Under the pieces are notes generated by a model. That model was not told the origin of the DNA. It saw only the letters and a list, made by a program, of their open reading frames with translations, and searched no databases. Below are positions 1 through 5,610 of a DNA stretch of 8,313 nucleotides, piece by piece. Position 1 is the first letter of the stretch, and every line of letters starts with the position of its first letter. The position numbers and the translations under genes were made by a program. Origin of the DNA: Acidobacteriota bacterium (GTDB lineage Bacteria > Acidobacteriota > Terriglobia > Terriglobales > Acidobacteriaceae); assembly GCA_003224785.1 (NCBI GenBank), contig QHZV01000222.1:1-8313 (forward strand), in the 5' to 3' direction.

Positions 1-1635
1 CAGATTTTCGAAACTGTGGATCTGATGACCGGCGGCTTTCCTGCAGAATACGGCAACCGGTCCGGCGGGGTGTTGGACATCACAACCCGCTCAGGCAGCG
101 ACATGGAAGGGCATGGAAGCCTCAATGTTCGAGGCGCCACGCTCGATAATTACGACCTCAACGCCGATTACGGTGGAAAATGGCGCCAACTTGGCTATTA
201 CTTTTTTGCCGACGGATTTACATCAGGGCGATATCTCGATCCTCCTGAGCCCAAAGAACTGTATGACTTCGGCAAAGCCAGCCGCGCAACGGCGCAGTTC
301 GACTGGCAAACCGGAGCAAGTGATACTTTCAAATTGCTGCTGATGGGAAGTGGCAGTAATTTCGAGCAGCCAAACATCGGCGACGATGAGGAAGCTGGCC
401 GCGATGCGCAGCGGCACTTGCGCCAGCAAACCACGATTCTGACCTGGCTCCATACTCTTTCGTCGGAATCAGTTCTGAATACTTCTATCTACGAGCGGAC
501 GAGTTCTGACCGCGTGCTACCCACGACTGATCCCATAACTCCACTTTCCACTGCGTCGCGTGCACCGCTCACGCTGGGAATTAAGAGCGATTTGATGGAT
601 ATCTGGCACGGTCATGTTTTCAAGGCGGGAGTAGACCTGTTCCGCGTTCGCGAACTGGAGAGCTTCTTCTTCGACAGCCGCGGCGATCCCGAGGTATTTC
701 CTGCATTCCAGGGCGGGTTGCATGGCGGCGAGGCAAGCTCCTACGCCCAAGATCATTTTTCACTGACAAAAAATCTGTGGGTGGACGCTGGATTGCGTTA
801 CGACTACTTCGATTTGGTGGATACCCGTGCTCAGTTCAGCCCGCGCGTGGGATTGGCGTATCACATTGTAAGGACCAAATCAGTGGTTCACGCCGCCTAC
901 AATCATTACTTCTCGCCGCCGCCAATCGAGTATTCGTTGTTGGCCAGCTTCATTGGGCACAACGCGATGGATGTCACGCAACGGGTTGGCGACGTTCGCG
1001 CCTACACGCAAAATTATTTCGAAGCCGGCTGGTCACAAGAGTTGTATCCGCAGGTCAGCCTGGAAGTCACTCTGTATCGCCATACCGGACACGATGCATT
1101 CGAAAATCATGAAATTTCGATTAGCCGCATATTCGTCCCCGTCAATTTCCACTCCGCAAGTTCTGAGGGTGCGGAGGCCGTACTGAACATCAGGAATCTG
1201 GAGCGCCTCGGAATCAGTGCACGGTTGCAATATTCGCTCGCCAAGACGTACTTCTACGGACCGATTACCGGTGGATTCGCCGGAGACGAACCGCTGGTGC
1301 CCGGGGAGCGCATCATTCCGGCCTTCGATCAGACGCACACCGGAACGGCTCAGCTCTTTTATCGCAGCCGCTGGCGTGGCATGTGGACCGGCATCGCAAT
1401 GCGGTACGGAAGTGGCACCATTGTGGAGAACGGCCCCCGCTTGCCCCAGCACTTTACAAGCGACCTGGGAGCTGGAACAACATTGTGGCATGCGGAGCCG
1501 CGCTGGCTGGAACTCGAGTTCGATGTCACCAATGTATCGAACAGTGTTTACCAAATTGCCAAAGAGAGTGATGAGATCCCGATTCAGTACGCGCCGTCGC
1601 GGACTGCTGGTGGCAGTCTAAAATTTCATTTTTAG
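1..1635 (+). CDS. TonB-dependent outer-membrane receptor, 3' part (5' end outside window)
   Basis: The reading frame is open from base 1 to a TAG at 1633-1635, giving 544 visible residues, so the start codon lies upstream; the in-frame GTG at 16 is internal. The first ~35 residues contain ETVDLMTGGFPAEYGNRSGG, the typical end of a TonB plug domain in acidobacterial Oar-like receptors. The rest is rich in alternating aromatic and polar segments expected of a 22-strand beta-barrel (for example YAQDHFSL, WVDAGLRYDYFD, FSPRVGLAYH). The protein ends GGSLKFHF, an aromatic C-terminal signal used for outer-membrane insertion. Such receptors import substrates through the outer membrane using energy from TonB-ExbBD. 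The substrate cannot be told from the barrel. The missing N-terminus would normally carry a signal peptide and often a carboxypeptidase-regulatory domain. A TonB-like gene lies 3 kb away on the other strand, but pairing is not implied. Confidence 0.93.
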   Translation, partial: QIFETVDLMTGGFPAEYGNRSGGVLDITTRSGSDMEGHGSLNVRGATLDNYDLNADYGGKWRQLGYYFFADGFTSGRYLDPPEPKELYDFGKASRATAQFDWQTGASDTFKLLLMGSGSNFEQPNIGDDEEAGRDAQRHLRQQTTILTWLHTLSSESVLNTSIYERTSSDRVLPTTDPITPLSTASRAPLTLGIKSDLMDIWHGHVFKAGVDLFRVRELESFFFDSRGDPEVFPAFQGGLHGGEASSYAQDHFSLTKNLWVDAGLRYDYFDLVDTRAQFSPRVGLAYHIVRTKSVVHAAYNHYFSPPPIEYSLLASFIGHNAMDVTQRVGDVRAYTQNYFEAGWSQELYPQVSLEVTLYRHTGHDAFENHEISISRIFVPVNFHSASSEGAEAVLNIRNLERLGISARLQYSLAKTYFYGPITGGFAGDEPLVPGERIIPAFDQTHTGTAQLFYRSRWRGMWTGIAMRYGSGTIVENGPRLPQHFTSDLGAGTTLWHAEPRWLELEFDVTNVSNSVYQIAKESDEIPIQYAPSRTAGGSLKFHF

Positions 1636-1690
1636 AATCAAATTCGCACGAACCAGAGTCCAATACTTTTGTCTTAAGGGGAGAATCGCG

Positions 1691-1957
1691 ATGTCCGAAA
1701 AACCTACCGCCGCCGATGCTGAAATTATCATGCGTCTCTATGATCTTCGCCGCGAAGCTGAATTGCGTAAGGCCCGTGCATGGTATGCGGGCTGGTGGCC
1801 GCGCAGCGCGGATGAAATCGTGCAGATGATTAACGCTCCAACGAACCCGCAGGAGAACGCCTGGCTTCGCCAAGTAAACGGCTACTGGGACATGGCAGCC
1901 TCATTCGTGCTTCGCGGCACATTGAACGAAGATCTTTTCTTCGATAACCATTCTTGA
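1691..1957 (+). CDS. Small hypothetical protein, probably truncated by frameshift/deletion
   Basis: This 88-residue frame starts at ATG 1691 with a good Shine-Dalgarno (AAGGGGAG, 1676-1683) and lies 55 bp after the TonB receptor, so the two may be co-transcribed. It has no signal peptide or membrane segment. It reads as a mostly helical cytoplasmic protein with charged stretches (LYDLRREAELRKAR), a WYAGWWP segment and the phrase QENAWLRQVNGYWDMAASFV. From memory it resembles uncharacterised acidobacterial proteins of about 150 residues; I do not know their function. It stops abruptly after LNEDLFFDNHS. A sequence that looks like the family's C-terminal half (PFLKEVREKAGIPHAF...) begins in the -1 frame at 1948, overlapping the stop. 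The gene is therefore probably a pseudogene, or carries a sequencing error; the 88-residue product might still be made. Confidence 0.6.
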   Translation: MSEKPTAADAEIIMRLYDLRREAELRKARAWYAGWWPRSADEIVQMINAPTNPQENAWLRQVNGYWDMAASFVLRGTLNEDLFFDNHS

Positions 1958-2106
1958 AAGAAGTTCGGGAAAAAGCAGGTATTCCCCACGCTTTCCTGCG
2001 CGTGGAGGAATTGGCGACGCGCACCAAAGAGGGACGTGAACGCCTCGAAGTGATGATGAAACGTGCCGAGGCCCGTCGCGCCGCTGCTGCTAAATTAGCA
2101 TCGTAA
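1948..2106 (+). pseudogene. Out-of-frame 3' remnant of the 1691 hypothetical gene
   Basis: This frame is open from 1948 (just after an in-frame TAA at 1945-1947) to TAA at 2104-2106 and encodes 52 residues. They begin PFLKEVREKAGIPHAFLRVE and continue with a basic, alanine-rich helical tail (KRAEARRAAAAKLAS). It has no start codon with a ribosome-binding site of its own, and its composition matches a cytoplasmic coding sequence. It looks like the natural C-terminus of the gene at 1691. Joining the two frames needs a -1 shift in the overlap 1948-1957. The residues normally expected between FFDN and PFLK in the family as I remember it (about a dozen) appear missing, so a small deletion is more likely than a single-base change. 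No classical slippery heptamer is visible, so programmed frameshifting is unlikely. Confidence 0.55.
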
Positions 2107-2239
2107 GAAAGTTGTTCAAATTTCGACAGGAGAACTACATCCTGGGGAGTGCATTGGTGCAGTTGTTGGTCGCTCATTGTGAACACCTATGTGGACCGCT
2201 TAAACGCCTCAGCCGCAGAAGGTGGCGACAATCAATTAG

Positions 2240-2259
2240 CCCAGCACGTGAGTGCTGGG
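2240..2259. repeat. Perfect 8-bp-stem palindrome, REP-like
   Basis: CCCAGCAC (2240-2247) and GTGCTGGG (2252-2259) are perfect inverted repeats around the four-base loop GTGA; a G-T pair could extend the stem by one. It lies in the 197-bp gap between the 2106 stop and the 3' end of recX (2304), 45 bp beyond the recX stop. No T-run follows on either strand, so it is not a standard intrinsic terminator. It could still act as a transcript 3'-end stabiliser or a dispersed REP-type element. The pattern AGCCC-stem-GTGAG-stem-GGGT resembles intergenic palindromes I associate with acidobacterial genomes, which is recollection and not a search. Nothing else recognisable was found in 2107-2303. Confidence 0.6.
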
Positions 2260-2303
2260 TGCGGGGAAGAGTTCTGAGTCCGGTAAGGGAAGGCACCTGA
2301 CGC

Positions 2304-2840
2304 CTACCCCTCCTCCCCGCTTTCGAGCGCCCCTAGCATCTCCTCATCCACGTCCCACTTCCGCAAAATCCCAAAGATGGTCTTGGCCGCGAACCCCGCT
2401 CGCATAAGTTGCCGAAAAATTCGTGCCGCATCCTTATTATCGCGTGGCTTCTGAAGCCGTTTCCGCCGCAAAAATTCACGCGCCTGCTTTTCTTCGTTTA
2501 CCTCAACAAACGTCTCATCCACCGCTTTATCGATCACTTCTCCATGCACGCCCCTGGCTTTTAACTCGGTAACCACTCGCCGACGCCCAAACTTCTCGTT
2601 ATCGCGCCGAAGTGTTGAATACGTTGCGGCATACTTCGCGTCATTTAAATATCCCTGATCTTTCAACCGCCGGATTACCAGTTCCACCAGCGTCTTCCCA
2701 ATTTCCGTGTCGGCTTCCACTCTATTCCGCAGCAAACGTTTCAGCTCGGCGACTGATCGCATCCGTCGCCCCAGCGCTCCCACGCCATATTCGTAGAGTT
2801 CGCCTTCGGTCTCGAATTTTCGCTGACGTCCAAATCCCAT
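2304..2840 (-). CDS. recX: Regulatory protein RecX
   Basis: RecX binds RecA filaments in the cytoplasm and modulates (usually inhibits) recombinase and co-protease activity. The 178-residue product has the RecX layout of three three-helix repeats. The first is around residues 14-60 (LYEYGVGALGRRMRSVAELK, then VELVIRRLKDQGYLNDAKYA). The second is around 65-110 (KFGRRRVVTELKARGVHGEV). The third is around 115-165 (EEKQAREFLRRKRL, then IFRQLMRAGFAAKTIFGIL). The motifs GYLND and RGV are characteristic. The length is normal to slightly long for the family. The ATG at 2838-2840 is preceded on the minus strand by TAGGAAGC, an acceptable ribosome-binding site. recA is not adjacent; recX stands alone here, divergent from the STAS gene across a 123-bp gap. 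Confidence 0.93.
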   Translation of the reverse strand: MGFGRQRKFETEGELYEYGVGALGRRMRSVAELKRLLRNRVEADTEIGKTLVELVIRRLKDQGYLNDAKYAATYSTLRRDNEKFGRRRVVTELKARGVHGEVIDKAVDETFVEVNEEKQAREFLRRKRLQKPRDNKDAARIFRQLMRAGFAAKTIFGILRKWDVDEEMLGALESGEEG

Positions 2841-2849
2841 GCTTCCTAC

Positions 2850-2889
2850 ACGTTAGCAGCCCATGCAAGGTTTACCAGAACGTTAACAG
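2850..2889. promoter_or_regulatory. Spaced direct repeat in the recX/STAS divergent intergenic region
   Basis: ACGTTAGCAG (2850-2859) and ACGTTAACAG (2880-2889) match at 9 of 10 bases, with starts exactly 30 bp apart, roughly three helical turns and so on the same DNA face. Nearby TTTACCAGAA (2871-2880) and TTTACAGAA (2894-2902) are a second related pair. The first copy lies only 10 bp upstream of the recX start. This fits a transcription-factor site acting on recX, on the STAS gene or on both, but no known consensus is recognised and chance is possible. Confidence 0.3.
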
Positions 2890-2908
2890 AATCTTTACAG
2901 AAGTTTTG

Positions 2909-2939
2909 ATGACAATGGGAACATATCGTCGTCTATATA
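2909..2939 (+). promoter_or_regulatory. Candidate sigma-70-type promoter for the STAS gene
   Basis: ATGACA (2909-2914, five of six to TTGACA) and TATATA (2934-2939) are separated by 19 bp, at the upper limit of spacing. Transcription would start near 2946, leaving a short leader with AGGAG at 2953-2957 before the ATG at 2964. Position fits well, sequence match is moderate. Confidence 0.3.
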
Positions 2940-2963
2940 CGTAATTGAAGACAGGAGCAGGTC

Positions 2964-3344
2964 ATGCTTACCGTGAGAGTTGAACGTGCTGAAGATGTCG
3001 CGATCGTTACCGTCTCAGGCAGAATTGTTCGCGGCGAGGAATCAAAGTTGGAGAGTGTAGTGCTAGCTCAGGAATTCGCGCGCATGGTTGTCCTCGACTT
3101 GTCAGATGTTGAGGCCCTCGATGCTGGTGGCGTGAGCTTGCTGGTCTCTCTGCATCGCTGGACTGAGGGTCGCCAGGCGCATCTCAAGCTGGTGAATCCG
3201 CGTCCGTTTGTTTATGACATGCTGACGCGCACTCATCTCGATTGCGTCTTTGATATTTCTTCATTGAACCACGCACTCGCAGTTCTGGGGGACTGCGAGT
3301 GCCAGAGTCAATCCACGTCTCGCCCTGCCCACGCTTCCGCGTAG
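2964..3344 (+). CDS. STAS-domain protein (anti-sigma factor antagonist-like) lacking the phospho-serine
   Basis: The 126-residue product is a single STAS domain (about residues 1-108) with a short low-complexity tail (QSQSTSRPAHASA). Typical pieces are VTVSGRIV near 16-22, VVLDLSDVEALD at 42-53 and LVSLHRWTEGRQAHLKLVN at 60-78. STAS proteins of the SpoIIAA/RsbV class bind anti-sigma kinases and are switched off by phosphorylation of a serine in a D-S-S-G-L loop. Here the same loop reads D53-A54-G55-G56-V57, so the canonical phospho-acceptor is absent. It is therefore probably a constitutively active antagonist or a structural STAS partner rather than a phosphorylation switch. The start is supported by AGGAG six bases before ATG 2964. 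No partner kinase or sigma gene is adjacent. A terminator follows at 3355. Confidence 0.85.
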   Translation: MLTVRVERAEDVAIVTVSGRIVRGEESKLESVVLAQEFARMVVLDLSDVEALDAGGVSLLVSLHRWTEGRQAHLKLVNPRPFVYDMLTRTHLDCVFDISSLNHALAVLGDCECQSQSTSRPAHASA

Positions 3345-3354
3345 GAAGGATTGT

Positions 3355-3387
3355 GTGTCGAACACCCCTGTCCGACACTTTTATTTT
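3355..3387 (+). terminator. Intrinsic terminator after the STAS gene
   Basis: GTGTCG (3355-3360) pairs with CGACAC (3373-3378) around a 12-base loop, followed directly by TTTTATTTT (3379-3387). It begins 11 bp after the STAS stop codon. The stem is only six pairs but the T-tract is good. Confidence 0.6.
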
Positions 3388-3405
3388 CCGTGGACATCGC
3401 AGAAG

Positions 3406-3440
3406 AGGGTGGCTCACCCTACGCGCTTTTCGGTAGGGTG
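3406..3440. repeat. Three-armed palindromic cluster between convergent genes
   Basis: Three related segments occur in series: AGGGTG (3406-3411), CACCCTAC (3415-3422) and GTAGGGTG (3433-3440). The middle arm can pair with the left one (AGGGTG/CACCCT, three-base loop) or with the right one (CACCCTAC/GTAGGGTG, eight pairs, ten-base loop containing CTTTT), not both. It lies between the STAS terminator and the 3' end of pilT (3497) and might help end the minus-strand transcript. It resembles GGGTG-C-CACCC palindromes scattered in acidobacterial intergenic DNA, which is from memory only. The rest of 3345-3496 shows nothing recognisable. Confidence 0.5.
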
Positions 3441-3496
3441 GACAATTCCGACCGACGATTTTCCTGAAGTCTGATACCTGGAGCCTGGCGGGTTAG

Positions 3497-4618
3497 CTAC
3501 TTCCCGAAGCCCGCCGCCTGCATCGAATTCTTTGACATATCGCTGGTTGACGATATTCCCTGCATGCGCAACTTGAAGTCGTCGGCGTTCGACGCATTTT
3601 CCAGCGCCGTTTCATACCCGACAAGGCCAGCCTGGAACAAGTCCCACAAAGACTGATCAAAGGTCTGCATGCCGTATTGCGACGTGCCCGCCGAAATTGC
3701 GTCGCGCACCGCGCGCGTCTTTTCCGGCACCAGAATACATTCGCGGATGTACGCGGTATTGATCATCACTTCAACCGCGGGAACTCGTCCTTCGCCATCC
3801 GACCGCCTCACCAGTCGCTGACTAACCACCGCGCGCAGCACCGCCGCCAATTGCAAGCGAATCTGCTTCTGCTCCGGAGGCGGAAACACCGCAATAATAC
3901 GGTTGATAGTTTCCACTGCATCCAGCGTGTGCAACGTCGAGAAAACCATGTGACCGGTTTCCGCAGCGTGCAGCGCGGTGCCAATGGTTTCCATGTCGCG
4001 CATTTCGCCGACTAGAATCACGTCCGGGTCTTGCCGCAGCGAAGCGCGGAGCGCCGTCGAAAAGCTCGGGGTATCCACTTCCACCTCGCGCTGGTTCACA
4101 TAACCTTTTTTATCGCGATGCAGAAATTCGATCGGGTCCTCAATCGTAATAATGTGTTCCGCGCGCGTTGAGTTCACGCGATCAATCATCGCCGCCAGCG
4201 TCGTTGATTTACCGGATCCGGTGACGCCTGTCACCAGCACCAGCCCGCGCGGCATCTCGCAAATTCCTTCAATCACCTTCGGCAGATACAGCTCATCCAG
4301 CGCTCGAATCTTGGTCGGAATCACGCGCAGCACCAGTCCGACGTTTCCGCGCTGTTGAAACACGTTCACACGGAACCGCCCGAGTCCTGCCACCCCATAA
4401 GCCATATCGATCTCGGAGGTCTCTTTGAATTTCTGCTTTTGCCGGGCGGACATCATGCTGAACGCCATAGTGAGCATGTCCTCGGCGGTCACTCGCGGTT
4501 TGTCGGTCAGCGGCGCGAGTTCGCCATCCACTCGCAGGTGAGGATAGTTCCCGACCTTCAAATGCAAGTCGGAGGCCTTGCGCTCCATCGCTATTCGCAG
4601 CAGATCATCAATATTCAT
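3497..4618 (-). CDS. pilT: Type IV pilus retraction ATPase, PilT family (PilU-like C-terminus)
   Basis: This cytoplasmic hexameric ATPase drives pilus retraction for twitching motility. The 373-residue product is full length. An N-terminal PAS-like domain (about 1-100, starting MNIDDLLRIAMERKASDLHL) precedes a RecA-like ATPase core. The core has Walker A GVTGSGKST (131-139), Asp box HIITIEDPIEF (155-165), Walker B DPDVILVGEMRD (197-208) and His box HAAETGHMVFSTLHT (217-231), all with key residues intact. The classical PilT motif AIRNLIRE is not present. The equivalent region reads TRAVRDAISAG followed by GMQTFDQSLWDLF (316-328), which I associate with the PilU/PilT2 branch. It is the last gene of a minus-strand series after the TonB-like gene, with a 239-bp gap holding a REP-like inverted repeat and a possible promoter of its own. 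A GGGGAA sequence about nine bases before the ATG is a modest ribosome-binding site. Confidence 0.93.
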   Translation of the reverse strand: MNIDDLLRIAMERKASDLHLKVGNYPHLRVDGELAPLTDKPRVTAEDMLTMAFSMMSARQKQKFKETSEIDMAYGVAGLGRFRVNVFQQRGNVGLVLRVIPTKIRALDELYLPKVIEGICEMPRGLVLVTGVTGSGKSTTLAAMIDRVNSTRAEHIITIEDPIEFLHRDKKGYVNQREVEVDTPSFSTALRASLRQDPDVILVGEMRDMETIGTALHAAETGHMVFSTLHTLDAVETINRIIAVFPPPEQKQIRLQLAAVLRAVVSQRLVRRSDGEGRVPAVEVMINTAYIRECILVPEKTRAVRDAISAGTSQYGMQTFDQSLWDLFQAGLVGYETALENASNADDFKLRMQGISSTSDMSKNSMQAAGFGK

Positions 4619-4645
4619 GCAGAAATTCCCCAGAGAGACATCCCT

Positions 4646-4674
4646 ATAATGACGCGAATCCGTAACCGCCCCAA
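4646..4674 (-). promoter_or_regulatory. Candidate promoter upstream of pilT
   Basis: On the minus strand TTGGGG (4674-4669) and CATTAT (4651-4646) are 17 bp apart, about 28 bp before the pilT start. The match is partial. The opposite strand reads a perfect TATAAT (4645-4650) with no suitable -35 and no gene to serve, so the AT-rich core may be fortuitous. Confidence 0.25.
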
Positions 4675-4779
4675 GATGACCTTAGTCACGCCGACCTAAG
4701 TAATGGGGCACGGCCAAGATCGACTGAAGAAGCCTGGGGTGATGACAGCGAGGGAAGACGGGCGAGGTGAGTTCCACCT

Positions 4780-4853
4780 TTGCACGAGCGATGACGCCCG
4801 TGCCTCCAAATACATTATTTATAGTGGAGACACGGGCGTCCTCCCCCGTGCAA
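4780..4853. repeat. Long imperfect inverted repeat, paired REP-like palindromes
   Basis: The left arm (4780-4808, starting TTGCACG, ending CTCCA) and right arm (4825-4853, starting TGGAG, ending CGTGCAA) are 29 bp each. They match as inverted repeats at 25 of 29 positions, including an uninterrupted 10-bp core GACGCCCGTG/CACGGGCGTC. The 16-base spacer is AT-rich. Each arm can also fold on its own: GCACG-A-GCG/CGC-C-CGTGC around ATGA on the left, and CACGGG/CCCGTG on the right. This is the structure of two inverted REP units, as in a bacterial interspersed mosaic element or a small palindromic MITE. It begins five bases after the TonB-like stop codon (minus strand), so it could stabilise or end that transcript. 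No flanking transposase is present. Confidence 0.7.
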
Positions 4854-4857
4854 TTCT

Positions 4858-5610
4858 TCAGTAGAGACGGAACATAACCTCGACATTGATCAGGACCGGA
4901 ACCGGCTCTCCGTCTCGAGTCGCCGGCTCGAATTTCCATGTTCGTACCACATCAATAGCTTTCCGATCCAGCGCTAAGCCAAGTTTCTTCACTACCCATA
5001 CGTCTTGTGGATTTCCATCTGGCCCAACAATGACGCCAAGCACAGTCACCCCTTGATACTTGGCCCTCCGCGCCAGCTCAGAATATTCCGGATCGGGCGC
5101 ATAGGTCGCTCTTGGTGGTTTCACTGCGGCACTCACACGAAAAAGCCTGTCGGCCGCGAACATTTCTTTAACTGGCTGGCGTGGTTGCGTTGGCACCGGC
5201 AGGTCGGCTTCGACTAGCTCCGAGACTTTCCCGTGGTACGCAGAAATGACAACATATACCTTTGCCTCAGCAGCCTTACCGTCCTGCATTGGAGGCGAGT
5301 ATTTCCACTGACGTACGGCATCCATAGCGACGGTGGTGAAAGCCGCGTCTCCGCTGAGCGCGGTGAGATTGCCGAACTCGCCCACAGTGGAAATGGTTCC
5401 TGAGAGAACCACAATGACATCCTTCTGTCTGAGTTCTTTTGGCACCTTTGGTTTGACGACGCGAATTGGCCGGCCGATCTCAATGGACGGGGCTTCGTCT
5501 ACGGAAGGAGACTGGGTGCTATCGGCGGTTTCGGTATAGCTGATCCCGGCTGAAGAGAGCACCAGAGGGACGATTAACCCTACATTTAACAGAAACTTTC
5601 GTGCCTTCAT
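4858..5610 (-). CDS. TonB-like protein with two tandem TonB C-terminal domains
   Basis: The 250-residue product starts with a basic then hydrophobic segment ([20 protein letters not shown]) that is a signal peptide or an uncleaved membrane anchor. Two copies of the TonB C-terminal fold follow. The first, at about 45-125, contains [20 protein letters not shown]; the second, at about 163-249, contains the sequence from [18 protein letters not shown] to the end MFRLY. The second copy is the better match, with [20 protein letters not shown] before it. No long proline-rich periplasm-spanning region is visible, so classical energy transduction across the periplasm is uncertain; a periplasmic adaptor role is equally possible. 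Its ATG overlaps the aroF stop codon (ATGA), implying translational coupling and one operon. It may serve TonB receptors such as that at the left end, but this is inference. Confidence 0.85.
   Translation of the reverse strand: MKARKFLLNVGLIVPLVLSSAGISYTETADSTQSPSVDEAPSIEIGRPIRVVKPKVPKELRQKDVIVVLSGTISTVGEFGNLTALSGDAAFTTVAMDAVRQWKYSPPMQDGKAAEAKVYVVISAYHGKVSELVEADLPVPTQPRQPVKEMFAADRLFRVSAAVKPPRATYAPDPEYSELARRAKYQGVTVLGVIVGPDGNPQDVWVVKKLGLALDRKAIDVVRTWKFEPATRDGEPVPVLINVEVMFRLY

Noticed and set aside
1033..1554. 173-codon open frame antisense to the TonB receptor
   Set aside because: It lies wholly inside the receptor gene on the other strand, has no recognisable domain, and its composition is that of a shadow frame.
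1948..1957. Programmed -1 ribosomal frameshift site
   Set aside because: The overlap has no X-XXY-YYZ slippery heptamer and no obvious downstream pseudoknot; a mutation is the simpler explanation.
2112..2300. 62-codon open frame in the gap before recX
   Set aside because: It has no ribosome-binding site or recognisable protein features, and it reads through the palindrome at 2240-2259; more likely non-coding.
4645..4650. Perfect TATAAT on the plus strand
   Set aside because: No suitable -35 lies upstream and no plus-strand gene lies downstream before the minus-strand TonB-like gene.
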